The notes under the pieces are model-generated. The model was given only the letters and a program-made list of their open reading frames with translations, did no database searches and was not told the DNA's origin. DNA of 64,000 nucleotides from JAPKYZ01 sp033763835 (GTDB taxonomy: Bacteria; Acidobacteriota; Terriglobia; Bryobacterales; Bryobacteraceae). The position numbers and the translations under genes were made by a program. How positions within the stretch are numbered: position 1 is the first letter of the stretch; each line of letters starts with the position of its first letter. The stretch is from positions 124,001 through 188,000 of the forward strand of contig JANRJS010000017.1 in assembly GCA_033763835.1 (NCBI GenBank). Direction: 5' to 3'. Below, piece after piece: positions 44,167 through 54,256 of the stretch.

Positions 44167-46640
44167 AATACGTTCTTCCCGTTCTCCTTTTGGGCGGCGC
44201 GGCGCTGCTCATTTCGCAAAATTACGAAAACGAGCGCGTCGGTCCGCAGGAGGATGGCAGCATCCTTCTGAACTCCGGTTGGCGATTGCGCCCGGCGGGA
44301 CGGCAGATTCCGCTCTCGACGTTTCCGATGGCTTCGGCGCTTTCGCCCGACGGCCGTTATTTGGTTGTGCTCTGCGGCGGCTATCGCCCACCGTCGCTGA
44401 TCGTGATGGACGCCGTAACGCTCGCCGAGATTCAGAGGGTTCCAGTAGCCGACGCGTGGCTCGGCCTGACGTTTTCGCCGAACGGGCGCACGCTCTACGT
44501 CGGCGGCGGATCGCAGGCGAGCGTCTTCGAGTTTTCGATGTCGGAGGAAGGAAAGCTCTCGCCCGCGCGCACGTTCGCCCTCGTTCCCCCGGCGGATCGC
44601 AAGCACGAGGACTTCACTGGCGACGTCGCCCTTTCGCCCGACGGACGGCTGCTCTACGCGGCGATGCTCCATCGCGACACCATCGCCGTGATCAATCCCC
44701 TCACCGGCATCGTGATCGAGCGCATCCGCACGGGCCGCCGACCCTATCGAATTCTGTTCGCGCCCGACGGATCGAGCTTCTATGTTTCCAGTTGGGCGGA
44801 TGCGGCGATCTACCAGCACAAGCCCGAAACGGGCGAGCGGATCTCCATCATCCGTACCGGCCCGGGACCGATGGACATGGTGTGGCGCGACCGGCAAGCG
44901 GGAGACGACGAGAGCGACGCCAATCGCTACAAGGCTCGCCTCTTTGTCGCCGCGTCGAACACCAATCTCGTCTACGCGCTGGGGGTGAGCGACGACAACT
45001 CGGCGCGGCCGATCGAATCCATTAGCGTCGCGCTATCGCCGAATCAACCGGCGGGCATGTCGCCCACATCGCTTGCGTTAAGCGCGGACAAGTCGAGGCT
45101 GTACGTCGTTTGCTCCGACGCCAACGCCGTCGCCGTCGCGAACGTGTCGGCGGGCCGCTCGCGCGTCGAGGGATTCATCCCCGTAGGTTGGTATCCGGTA
45201 GCCGCGCGCGGATTAGCCGACGGGCGGATGATCGCCTTCAATGGACGAGGCTCGCGCAGCTTTCCCAATCCCGACGGTCCGCAAGCCGGGCGTCAACCCG
45301 CCGTGTCTCACGAAGGATTGAGAAATCCGGGCTATGTCGGCAATTTGCAACTCGGCACCGCAACCGTGGCGATTCCCGCCGAACACATGCTGACGGCGGG
45401 AACGGTGATCGAACGCACCGCACCGGCCTCCGCACGAGGGCTTCGCCGGTACAACACGCTTGTGCCTCCGCCGAATGCGCAACGAACCTCGCCCATCGAA
45501 CACGTGATCTACATCGTCAAGGAGAACCGCACGTACGATCAGGTGTTGGGCGATCTCGGCAATGGCAACGGCGACCCGACGCTGACGCTGTTCCACGAAG
45601 ACTCCGCGCCGAATCATCGCAAGCTGGCGCGGGAATTCGTGCTGCTCGACAACTTCTACGTCAACGCCGACGTCAGCGCCGACGGGCACAATTGGTCGAC
45701 GGCGGCCATCGCTCCTCCCTACGTCCAGTGGATGTGGCCCAACAGCTACGCGGGACGGCGCAAGCATTACGACTACGAAGGCGGCGAGCCCGCGGCGAAT
45801 CCGCCCGCCGGACGCATTTGGAATAACGCCCTCGCCAGGGGATTGACGGTCCGCAACTACGGCTGGTGGGCGGAGAATACGCCCGCACCCGCCAAAGCCA
45901 CGGGCGAAGTTCAAATCGCCAACGTCCGCGATCCCGCGCTTGCGCCCCACACCAACATGAAGTTCCGGGGCTTCGATCTTAACTATCTCGATATCGAACG
46001 CGCCAAGATTTTCCTGGCCGACCTCGAACAATGGGATCGCGGGACGGGGGAGATGCCGCGATTGATTTTACTGCGCATCGGCAACGATCACACGTCGGGC
46101 GCGGCGGCGGGCGCGTACTCGCCGCAAGCCGCGATGGCCGACAACGATCTCGCGCTGGGGCGCATCGTCGAGGCGGTCTCGAAATCGAAGTATTGGGCGA
46201 AGACCGCGATTTTCGTGCTCGAAGACGACGCGCAAAACGGGCCGGACCACGTCGATTCCCACCGCTCTCCCGCTTACGTGATCTCGCCTTACACGCGCGG
46301 GCGCGGCGTCGATTCGACGTTCTACAACACTACCTCGATGCTGCGCACGATCGAACTGATCCTGGGCATGGCGCCGATGACTTATTTCGACCTCAACGCA
46401 ATGGCGATGACGGCGGCGTTCTCCGAAACTCCGAATCGCGCGCCATACAGCGCCGAAACGCCGAAATGGCGGCTCGACGAGCGCAATCCCGGCGGTACGC
46501 CGCTCGCCGCCCGCTCCGCGAAACTCGATTTAGACGAGGCCGACGAGATCGACGACGACGAGATGAACGACATCTTGTGGCGGACGATCCGGAAGACCGA
46601 ACCGCCCGCCCCCAGACGAAGTATCTTCGGCGCTCGCTAG
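44163..46640 (+). CDS. Secreted beta-propeller / phosphoesterase fusion
   Basis: The protein has 825 aa. N-terminal hydrophobic export segment (YVLPVLLLGGAALLISQN). Residues ~45-370 form a YVTN-like propeller (ALSPDGRYLVVLCGGYRPPS; TFSPNGRTLYVGGGSQASVF; ALSPDGRLLYAAMLHRDTIA). Residues ~435-780 match the phosphoesterase family that includes phospholipase C and acid phosphatases: EHVIYIVKENRTYDQVLGDL, DNFYVNADVSADGHNWSTAA, FVLEDDAQNGPDHVDSHRSP. Probably a periplasmic or surface enzyme releasing phosphate. Coupled to nadE by ATGA. Its TAG stop sits inside the palindrome CTAG shared with the convergent gene. Confidence 0.87.
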   Translation: MKYVLPVLLLGGAALLISQNYENERVGPQEDGSILLNSGWRLRPAGRQIPLSTFPMASALSPDGRYLVVLCGGYRPPSLIVMDAVTLAEIQRVPVADAWLGLTFSPNGRTLYVGGGSQASVFEFSMSEEGKLSPARTFALVPPADRKHEDFTGDVALSPDGRLLYAAMLHRDTIAVINPLTGIVIERIRTGRRPYRILFAPDGSSFYVSSWADAAIYQHKPETGERISIIRTGPGPMDMVWRDRQAGDDESDANRYKARLFVAASNTNLVYALGVSDDNSARPIESISVALSPNQPAGMSPTSLALSADKSRLYVVCSDANAVAVANVSAGRSRVEGFIPVGWYPVAARGLADGRMIAFNGRGSRSFPNPDGPQAGRQPAVSHEGLRNPGYVGNLQLGTATVAIPAEHMLTAGTVIERTAPASARGLRRYNTLVPPPNAQRTSPIEHVIYIVKENRTYDQVLGDLGNGNGDPTLTLFHEDSAPNHRKLAREFVLLDNFYVNADVSADGHNWSTAAIAPPYVQWMWPNSYAGRRKHYDYEGGEPAANPPAGRIWNNALARGLTVRNYGWWAENTPAPAKATGEVQIANVRDPALAPHTNMKFRGFDLNYLDIERAKIFLADLEQWDRGTGEMPRLILLRIGNDHTSGAAAGAYSPQAAMADNDLALGRIVEAVSKSKYWAKTAIFVLEDDAQNGPDHVDSHRSPAYVISPYTRGRGVDSTFYNTTSMLRTIELILGMAPMTYFDLNAMAMTAAFSETPNRAPYSAETPKWRLDERNPGGTPLAARSAKLDLDEADEIDDDEMNDILWRTIRKTEPPAPRRSIFGAR

Positions 46641-49600
46641 AACGTCAGCCGCAAGCTCAACTGCACACGCCGCCGGCCGGCGTCCGTCGCCCATTGATTC
46701 AAGAAGTTGGTCGACGTAAAGGTCGCGTCCGGTACGCCGAAGTTGCGGGTCGCCGAAGCGTTGAAGAAGTCGGCGCGGAATTGTGTGTTGATCCGCTCGT
46801 TGAACCGGGTGTTCTTGATGATTCCCAGATCGACGTTGGTGATGCCCTTGGCGCGCAAGATGTTGCGCCCGGCATTCCCTACGCCCTGCGCCGCCGTCAC
46901 GCCCTGGAACAGGCGAGTGGCGCCACCTAACTCGCGAGTCAGGCGGTACAGCCGCTCGACGGTCAGATTCGATAAATCGAGCCCCGCGCCTTCCGGCGTG
47001 ATGTTGGGCCGGATCGCGACGCCCACCAGTCCCGAGATACCGGCCAAGCGTCCGCCCGGATCGGAACCGTTCAGTACGGTGAAGGCCGCGCCGGATTGCA
47101 GCGTGATGAAAGGCGAAAGCTGCCATCCGCCCAGCAAGCGGCCCGCGAAACCCTTCTGATCGCGCATGAAGGGCAATTCCCAAACGCCGTTCGCCGTAAA
47201 GCGGTGCGGCCGGTCGAAGCTCGAACGGCCTCGGTCCCCGTTGCGGTTGAAGCTATCCTGCGCCACCGCCACTTCGCCCACCGAGGAGTTGAACACTTCC
47301 GAAGCGTTATCGATAAACGAGCTCCACGTGTAGTGCGCGCCCATAGCGAAGTTGCGCGACAGGCGCTTCTCGATAGTCGTCTGCCACGAGTGATAGATCG
47401 ACGAGGAGCAATTGCAGCGGTTGCGGATCACGCCGAGTTCCGTGTTCACGCGCCGTGCGGGCGAACTTCCCGGCACGATCGGATTCTCGTCGATCGTCTG
47501 GAATAGGCCCGAACCTTTGGTTCCCACCCATCCCGTCGTTAGCACCCAATCGCTAGCCAACTCGCGCTGTACTTGGAAGCTGAACTGTTCCGCCACCGGC
47601 GCGTACTGGTCCTCACCGATGATGGTGCGATTCGCGGTGCGCGGATCGGCCGGCACTCCCGACGTCCTCGCCTGTTGCACGCGTTGGTAGGCGTTAGCCG
47701 CCGAGCCGCCCGAAACGAAGTTGACCGAGTTCAGGAACGGAAACGCAGACGCCACGTTGAGCGTGAGGTTGAAAAACTGACTGTCGTAGCTGCGCGCGTA
47801 GCCGCCGCGGAGCACGGTGCTGTCCGTCAGGCGGTAGTTGAAACCCACGCGCGGCGCGAAGTTGTTTTGGTCGCGCTTCGGGATCGCGCTCAACCGGTAC
47901 GCCTGATTGCCGCCCGCCGCCGCGATGATGCGGTCGTTGATCGGCAACAACTGATCGAGCGGAGGCGCGGGCGATTCGTAGCGCACGCCGTAGGTCAGCG
48001 TGAACCGCCGCGTCATGCGCCATTCGTCCTGCCAGAAACCGTAGTAGTCGTAACCCTTAAACGGCCAGATCACTCCACCGCCCGGTAGAGTGGCGTTGAT
48101 CGTCGCCACCGTACCGATATCGTCGTGCATCGCTTGCAGCGTCGGATATTCGATGCGGCCGCGCGACGTGGGACCGAAGAAGCTCACGATATCGACGCGC
48201 CGGAAATCGAATCCGAACTTCATCGAGTGTTTGCCGATCACCACACCCGTCGTGTTCTGGATCTGGTAGGTGTTGTTGCGCCGGAATTGCGGAAGGTTCA
48301 CCGCGAGGCCGATCGCCGTGCGAGAAGCGGCCGCGTTAAAGCCGAGTAGCCCCAAATCGCGCACTTCAATCGAGGGAATGTTCTCCGACGCCGGATTCTC
48401 GGCGGTGCTCGCCGACTCATAGCGCTGATAGGAAGTGCGGAATTCGTTGTAGACCGCCGCGCCGGGCGTCCAGTTCCAACTCATCGTCGCCGAGTGGGTC
48501 CGTAGCGGATTCACCGTCAGATAGCCCGCCGGGGTCACCTGGCTGCCTGCCCCCGAAGAAAAATCGTCGAGAATCATGTAACGGCCCGTGATCAGGTGCT
48601 TGTCGTTAAACCGGTGATCGAAGCGGCCCGTGCCCTGCCAGTTGTTCTGCAAAATATTGCCGGAGCCCGTAATCGAACCCACCGGCACCGCAAAAGTCTG
48701 TCCGCCCGAGGTCAACGGCACCGTAACGCCCGTCGCTTGCTGCGCCGCGGGCAGATAGTCGAGCAACGCCTGCAATTGCGGACGCCCCGCCGTGAAACGG
48801 CTAATGATCTGGCGGCCCGCTTCCGTCGGCGCGCCGTTCAAGGTCGTGCCGAAGCCCAACTGCCGGTCCGTCCAGCGCTGTAGGGACGCGAAGAAAAATG
48901 TCTTGTTCTTGACGATCGGGCCACCCACCGTGCCCCCGAACTGATGCTCCACGCGGAACGGCACTTTCGTCACGCGCGCGTTCGCTTCGAGATTCGAAAG
49001 TGTGTTCAACCGATTGCCGTTGTAGAACCAAAACGCGGAACCGTGAAAATCGTTCGTCCCCTGCTTGGTGACGATCGACACCACGGAGCCTCCCGCGCGT
49101 CCGTATTCCGGCAGAAACTGACTGGTAATGATCCGGACTTCCGCGACGATGTCGGGATTGTTGATCGACTGCTGGTTGCCCGTCACCGACGGATCGTTCG
49201 AATCCTGGCCGTCGATCATGAAGTTGTTCGACCGCGTCCGCATCCCGTTCACGGCGAAGTTCACGCCGCCGTTGGCGAACGCCGATTGGCCGGAGCTCAA
49301 TTGATTCACGCCCGGAATCGACAGCGCCAGGTTGAGAATGTTGCGGTTCGGAGCGAGCGGCAGTTCCGAAACGCGCTTCGCTTCGAACGCCGTCGATACT
49401 TCCGCGTTCGATGTGTTGATCTGCGTCGCGTCCGCCGACACCGTAACCACTTCGCTGACGCCGCTCACCGAAAGCTTCACTTGCAGATCCGCGTTCTGAT
49501 TCAGCCGCAGGACGATCGGCCCTTGCACGTACTTTGCGAACCCGGACTTCTCGATCGTCACCTCGAAATTGCCCGGCTGCAATTGCCGGAAACGGAACGC

Positions 49601-49792
49601 GCCGCCATCGCCGGTGGTGGTTTCTAGCAGCGCGCCGGTGTCGAGACTGCGAACGGAAACCTTGGCGGACGAAACGGCCGCGCCCGAAGCGTCGGTCACC
49701 GTTCCCAGAATCTCCGAATAAACCGATTGAGCCGAGAGCGGCAACGTGATGAGCGCCGCAATAGAAAGGAATAACGCGAAAGTGCGTTTCAC
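46637..49792 (-). CDS. Oar-like TonB-dependent outer-membrane receptor (second copy)
   Basis: I chose GTG 49792 with AGGGGGG upstream; the product begins with a signal peptide (VKRTFALFLSIAALITLPLS, then AQS). 1051 aa: carboxypeptidase-regulatory-like domain (EILGTVTDASGAAVSSAKVS), plug (FMIDGQDSNDPSVTGNQQSI; GRAGGSVVSIVTKQGTNDFH), barrel, and C-terminal VQLSLRLTF. It is related to the receptor at 39155 but clearly diverged. It has its own promoter upstream. Confidence 0.93.
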   Translation of the reverse strand: MKRTFALFLSIAALITLPLSAQSVYSEILGTVTDASGAAVSSAKVSVRSLDTGALLETTTGDGGAFRFRQLQPGNFEVTIEKSGFAKYVQGPIVLRLNQNADLQVKLSVSGVSEVVTVSADATQINTSNAEVSTAFEAKRVSELPLAPNRNILNLALSIPGVNQLSSGQSAFANGGVNFAVNGMRTRSNNFMIDGQDSNDPSVTGNQQSINNPDIVAEVRIITSQFLPEYGRAGGSVVSIVTKQGTNDFHGSAFWFYNGNRLNTLSNLEANARVTKVPFRVEHQFGGTVGGPIVKNKTFFFASLQRWTDRQLGFGTTLNGAPTEAGRQIISRFTAGRPQLQALLDYLPAAQQATGVTVPLTSGGQTFAVPVGSITGSGNILQNNWQGTGRFDHRFNDKHLITGRYMILDDFSSGAGSQVTPAGYLTVNPLRTHSATMSWNWTPGAAVYNEFRTSYQRYESASTAENPASENIPSIEVRDLGLLGFNAAASRTAIGLAVNLPQFRRNNTYQIQNTTGVVIGKHSMKFGFDFRRVDIVSFFGPTSRGRIEYPTLQAMHDDIGTVATINATLPGGGVIWPFKGYDYYGFWQDEWRMTRRFTLTYGVRYESPAPPLDQLLPINDRIIAAAGGNQAYRLSAIPKRDQNNFAPRVGFNYRLTDSTVLRGGYARSYDSQFFNLTLNVASAFPFLNSVNFVSGGSAANAYQRVQQARTSGVPADPRTANRTIIGEDQYAPVAEQFSFQVQRELASDWVLTTGWVGTKGSGLFQTIDENPIVPGSSPARRVNTELGVIRNRCNCSSSIYHSWQTTIEKRLSRNFAMGAHYTWSSFIDNASEVFNSSVGEVAVAQDSFNRNGDRGRSSFDRPHRFTANGVWELPFMRDQKGFAGRLLGGWQLSPFITLQSGAAFTVLNGSDPGGRLAGISGLVGVAIRPNITPEGAGLDLSNLTVERLYRLTRELGGATRLFQGVTAAQGVGNAGRNILRAKGITNVDLGIIKNTRFNERINTQFRADFFNASATRNFGVPDATFTSTNFLNQWATDAGRRRVQLSLRLTF

Positions 49793-49941
49793 AGAGACCC
49801 CCCTGACTAACGAATCACCACCGCCCGGTGGAGCGGCAAGTGTAACTCCATTGTCAAAGGGGAAAAGACACTCGTCAAGCAAAAGTCCGCTTCACCCCGG
49901 AAATTCCGCAACCCGCATGCGAAGAAAAGGAGAAACGCCAG
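49793..49941 (-). promoter_or_regulatory. Promoter and leader of the second Oar-like receptor gene
   Basis: Minus strand: TTGACG (49878-49873), 17 nt, GACAAT (49855-49850) is a fair sigma-70 promoter. The leader (about 55 nt) contains a CCACC-GCCC-GGTGG hairpin at 49818-49831 and the Shine-Dalgarno AGGGGGG. This separates the receptor gene from the efflux operon upstream. Confidence 0.6.
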
Positions 49942-52900
49942 CTATACTTCGACCGCCGCCCGCGAAGGCTCCGCGTCGTGCAACCCGGCGGCGCTCTGTG
50001 TATCGAAGAATCCGTACAAAGCGGGAACCACCACTAGCGTCAGCAGCGTCGAGGAAATCAATCCGCCAATCACCACGATGGCGAGCGGGCGCTGCACCTC
50101 GGATCCCGGCCCAGTCGCGAACAGGAACGGCACTAGCCCCAGCGCCGCGACTGTCGCCGTCATCATCACCGGGCGGAACCGCAGTTGCGCGCCTTCGAGA
50201 ATCGCCTCCATGCGCGACATACCCCGTTCCCGCAACCCGCGAATGTAGGACACCAGTACGACGCCGTTTAATACCGCGATTCCCCACAACGCAATGAAGC
50301 CCACCGACGCGGGCACCGACAGATACTCGCCCGAGAAATAGAGCGCCGCCACGCCGCCGATCGACGCGAACGGCAGCACCAGAATAATCAGCGCCGCGAA
50401 CCGGATCGAGCGGAACAGCATAAAGAGCAGGAAGAAAATCGCGCCGATCGTGATCGGCACGATGATCGTCAGATGCTTGCGCGCGCGTTCCATATTCTCG
50501 AACTGCCCGCCCCACTCGAAGTAGTACCCGGGCGGGAGCTTCACTTGCCGCTCCACCACGCGCTGCAATTCGGCGACGAATCCCCCGAGGTCGCGGCCCT
50601 GTACATTGACGCCGACGATAATCCGCCGCTTGCCCGTCTCGCGCTTGATCTGCGACGCGCCTTCCACCGTGGAGATCTTCGCGACGCTCGATAGCGGCAC
50701 CTGCGCGCCGTTCGGACCGTTCACCAGGATGCCGCGCAAATCCGCCGCGCTGTCGCGATACTGCTCGGGGAACCGGACGACGGCTTGGAACCGGCGCTCG
50801 CCCTCGTAGATCTCGGTCGCGACTTTGCCGCCCACCGCCGCTTCGATGACGTCGTTGATATCGGAGGCGTTCAGGCCGAAGCGCGCGATCGCCTGCCGGT
50901 CGATAACGACGCTCAGATTCTGCTGCCCGGTGACGCGGTCTACCTTGATATCGGCCGTTCCCTGGATCGCGCCCGCCACACGCGCCACTTCATTGCCCTT
51001 GGCGATCAGCGTCGCGAGATCGTCGCCGAAAATTTTGACCGCGATATCGGCGCGCGCGCCGGTGACCATCTCATCGACACGATCGGAAATCGGCTGCGCC
51101 ATCACCAGATTCACACCCGGCAAATTGGTTAACCGTTTGCGGACTTCGTCCGCGATCCGGTCCTGCGGCCATTCCTTCCGCTGGTCGTGCGGAGTCAGCG
51201 CCACCAGCATGTCGGATTCGTTGTAGCCCGCCGGGTCCACCGGCGATTCGCCGCGTCCCAGCCGCGACACCGGAGTCTTGACGCCCGGAATGTCCATCAC
51301 CAGCCGGTGCGCTTCGAGCTCCATCTTGAGCGACTCCTCGAGCGAAATGTTCGGTACCCGGTCCGCGTTCGGCGAAAGCGTGCCTTCCTTCATTTCCGGG
51401 ATAAACGACGTTCCCAGATACGGGAACAAACTCATCGTCGCCACGAAAACGGCGAGCGCGGCGGCGATGGTGGCGTAACGGTGCGCGGTGGCCCAACGCA
51501 ACATCGCGACGTAGGGGCGCTTGAGAATCCGCACGAACAGCGTGTCGTGCTCGCTGCCGCCCTTCAGCAAGTACGACGACAGCACCGGCGACAGCGTCAA
51601 CGACAACAACAGCGAAATCGCGAGCGCGATGGCGATCGTGTAGGCCAGCGGCGCGAACATCTTGCCTTCCATGCCCTCGAGCGTCATCAGCGGCAGAAAC
51701 ACCAGAATGATGATCGAAATCCCGAACACCACCGGCGTCGCCACTTCGAGCACCGCCTCGCCCGTCAGCTTCAGTTTGTCTTTGGCCGTTAACGCGCCGC
51801 GGACGTGGCTCAGCCTCGCGAATACGTTCTCCACCACTACCACCGACCCGTCCACCATCAACCCGATGGCGATCGCCAGGCCGCCCAGCGACATCAGATT
51901 CGCCGACATGCCGTAGTAGTTCATGACCAAAAACGTCAGCGCGGGCGTCAAAATCAAGGTCGCCGTAACGATCACGCTCGATCGCAAGTCGCCGAGAAAC
52001 AGAAATAGAACCACCACCACCAGCACGATGCCTTCGAGCAGCACCTTACTCACGGTGTTCAGCGCTGCGTCCACCAGCTCCGAACGGTCGTAGAACGGCA
52101 CCACTTGCAGGCCGCCCGGCAGCATGCCGCGCGAGTTGATTTCGGACACGCGCGCCTTGACGTTCTCGACGATCTGCTTCGCGTTGCCGGAGGCGATCAT
52201 CATCACGATGCCGCCCACGCACTCCGAATAGCCGCCCTTGATCATCGCGCCGTAGCGCACTTCTTCGCCGATCTTCACCTCGGCGACGTCCTTGATCGTT
52301 ACCGGCGTCGAACCCACTTCTTTCAACACCACCGCGCGGATGTCGTCCAGATTCTCGATCAATCCCAGACCGCGCACCAGATAGAACTCCGGCCCGCGCG
52401 GAAGAATGCCGCCGCTCGAGTTGGCGTTGTTGCGCGCCAGCGCCTGATGCACGTCGTGGATCGTGACGCCGTAGTAGCGCATCTTGATCGGGTCCACCAG
52501 CACCTGATACTGCTTCACGTACCCGCCGGTCGAGTTAATCTCGGCGACGCCCGGAATCGAGCGCAGCAGCGGACGCACCACCCAGTCCTGCACGATCCTT
52601 CGCTCGACCAACTCCTCTTTAGTCAACTCGCGCTTGCCGTCGCTAGGGTGCTCCACGGTGTACTGATACACCTCGCTCAGCGCCGTCGAAACCGGTCCCA
52701 GTACGGGATTGATACCTTCCGGCAGCCGGCTGCGCACTTCGCTCATCCGCTCCGCCACCAATTGCCGCGCGAAATACACGGGCGTCGAATCGGTGAACAC
52801 CAGCGTCACGATCGACAGCCCCGGCTCGTTCTGCGAGCGTAGTTCGGTCAAGCCCGGCAACCCCGTCATCCCGATCTCGACCGGAACCGTGACGATGCGC

Positions 52901-53085
52901 TCCACTTCGTCGGGCGAGCGTCCGGGCACCTCCGTCGCTACCTGCACTTGAATGTTCGTGACGTCGGGAAACGCATCGACGGCCAGCTTGCGCGTCGCGT
53001 CCAACCCGAAACCCAGCGCGATCGCCGCCATCACGACGATGACGATGCGCTGTTCGAGCGAGCCGCGCACCAACCCGCGGATCAC
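49942..53085 (-). CDS. czcA: CzcA/CusA-type heavy-metal efflux RND pump
   Basis: The protein has 1047 aa from GTG 53085, one base after the czcB-like stop. Hallmarks of the heavy-metal subfamily: FPDVTNIQVQVATEVPGRSP, the first helix LVRGSLEQRIVIVVMAAIAL, a large periplasmic loop, SVVVVENVFARLSHVR, and VGFIALWGIAVLNGVVLVSY. It uses proton flow to drive metal cations (Co/Zn/Cd or Cu/Ag; not resolvable by eye) from the periplasm through the outer membrane. Confidence 0.93.
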   Translation of the reverse strand: MIRGLVRGSLEQRIVIVVMAAIALGFGLDATRKLAVDAFPDVTNIQVQVATEVPGRSPDEVERIVTVPVEIGMTGLPGLTELRSQNEPGLSIVTLVFTDSTPVYFARQLVAERMSEVRSRLPEGINPVLGPVSTALSEVYQYTVEHPSDGKRELTKEELVERRIVQDWVVRPLLRSIPGVAEINSTGGYVKQYQVLVDPIKMRYYGVTIHDVHQALARNNANSSGGILPRGPEFYLVRGLGLIENLDDIRAVVLKEVGSTPVTIKDVAEVKIGEEVRYGAMIKGGYSECVGGIVMMIASGNAKQIVENVKARVSEINSRGMLPGGLQVVPFYDRSELVDAALNTVSKVLLEGIVLVVVVLFLFLGDLRSSVIVTATLILTPALTFLVMNYYGMSANLMSLGGLAIAIGLMVDGSVVVVENVFARLSHVRGALTAKDKLKLTGEAVLEVATPVVFGISIIILVFLPLMTLEGMEGKMFAPLAYTIAIALAISLLLSLTLSPVLSSYLLKGGSEHDTLFVRILKRPYVAMLRWATAHRYATIAAALAVFVATMSLFPYLGTSFIPEMKEGTLSPNADRVPNISLEESLKMELEAHRLVMDIPGVKTPVSRLGRGESPVDPAGYNESDMLVALTPHDQRKEWPQDRIADEVRKRLTNLPGVNLVMAQPISDRVDEMVTGARADIAVKIFGDDLATLIAKGNEVARVAGAIQGTADIKVDRVTGQQNLSVVIDRQAIARFGLNASDINDVIEAAVGGKVATEIYEGERRFQAVVRFPEQYRDSAADLRGILVNGPNGAQVPLSSVAKISTVEGASQIKRETGKRRIIVGVNVQGRDLGGFVAELQRVVERQVKLPPGYYFEWGGQFENMERARKHLTIIVPITIGAIFFLLFMLFRSIRFAALIILVLPFASIGGVAALYFSGEYLSVPASVGFIALWGIAVLNGVVLVSYIRGLRERGMSRMEAILEGAQLRFRPVMMTATVAALGLVPFLFATGPGSEVQRPLAIVVIGGLISSTLLTLVVVPALYGFFDTQSAAGLHDAEPSRAAVEV

Positions 53086-53086
53086 G

Positions 53087-54256
53087 TTACGATCCCTCGC
53101 CGCGCACGCTGCGCCGCCGCCGTTCGTTATTCAAATGGAACGCGCCATCGACGACGATCCGTTCGCCCTCGCGCACTCCTTCGAGCAGCACGCGCCGCCC
53201 GCCGTGCTCCGGTCCCAGCTTCACTTCCCGCAGTACGAACGTTTCCGCTCCACGCTCGACGAACAGGCACTCCGTGTCGCCTTCTCGCACGACGCTCGCC
53301 AGCGGCACCGTCTGGCGGCGCTCCGTATGCTCCATGACGGTCATCGTCGCGAGCATCGCGGGCTTCAGCGCTTTGTCCGCGTTGGGAACGTCCATGCGCA
53401 CCCGCACCGTGCGCGTTTCCGGATTGACCGTGGCGCTCACGAAGGCGAGCTTGCCGCGCAGAACGCGTCCCGGCAGCGCGGCCAAATGCGCTTCGACGGC
53501 TTGCCCCGCCCGTAGCGTTCCCGAGTTCTGTTCCGGCACGTCGGCCACCAGCCACACGTGCGACAAATCGGCGATTTCGTACACCGTGTCGGCGGGCTCC
53601 ACTACCTGTCCCATCGCCACATGCCGCTTCATCACCGTGCCTTCCATTCCGGCCATCACGCGCGAAACGGAATTCATCTGCTTGGTCCGGCGCAGTTCCT
53701 CGATCGCCTCGGCGGGCATTCCCAGCAGTTGCAAATGGTCGCGCGCGGCGTCTACCTCCGCGCTCGCTTCGTTCAGTTCCGCTTCCCGCCGCTGCAACTC
53801 CGCCGCGCCGATCACGTCGGCTTTCAGCAGCACCTGCGCGCGCTCCACCGCGCGTTGCGCCACTTGCTTGTGCGAGATCGCCTTAAGCAATTCGAGCTGC
53901 GCGTCCGACAGTCCGGGACTGATGAGCGTCGCGAGCACCTGCCCGCGATGCACTTCCTCGCCTTCGCGGGCGGCGAGAGTTGCGATGCGCCCCATCACCG
54001 GCGCGCCCACGCGCGTGATCCGCGTGTCGTCCACTTCAATCCGCGCCGCCACCGTGAAGCTGGCGCCAACCGTAGCCCAGGAGGGCTCGCCGACCTTGAT
54101 CCGCGACATCAGATTGGCGTCGGTCTTGATCTCCAGCGGATCGTTGGCCACCGCCGCGCTCGAGGCCGCCGCTACCGGTTGACCCGGCTTCGCGCCGCAT
54201 CCGGCGAACGCCAACACCAAGGCGGCGGACGCCGCTGGGACGATGAAGTTTCTCAC
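53087..54256 (-). CDS. czcB: CzcB-type membrane fusion lipoprotein
   Basis: The protein has 389 aa. A lipobox (LVLAFAGC) anchors it. Barrel-sandwich segments VGAPVMGRIATLAAREGEEV ... GMEGTVMKRHVAMGQVVEPA flank a helical hairpin (LLKAISHKQVAQRAVERAQV). The beta-barrel follows (HLAALPGRVLRGKLAFVSAT). It links the RND pump to the outer-membrane channel. It overlaps the czcC-like gene as ATGA. Confidence 0.92.
   Translation of the reverse strand: MRNFIVPAASAALVLAFAGCGAKPGQPVAAASSAAVANDPLEIKTDANLMSRIKVGEPSWATVGASFTVAARIEVDDTRITRVGAPVMGRIATLAAREGEEVHRGQVLATLISPGLSDAQLELLKAISHKQVAQRAVERAQVLLKADVIGAAELQRREAELNEASAEVDAARDHLQLLGMPAEAIEELRRTKQMNSVSRVMAGMEGTVMKRHVAMGQVVEPADTVYEIADLSHVWLVADVPEQNSGTLRAGQAVEAHLAALPGRVLRGKLAFVSATVNPETRTVRVRMDVPNADKALKPAMLATMTVMEHTERRQTVPLASVVREGDTECLFVERGAETFVLREVKLGPEHGGRRVLLEGVREGERIVVDGAFHLNNERRRRSVRGEGS

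Noticed and set aside
49852..49857. TTGACA on the minus strand upstream of the second receptor
   Set aside because: No -10 box at 16-18 nt downstream of it; the TTGACG/GACAAT pair nearby fits better.
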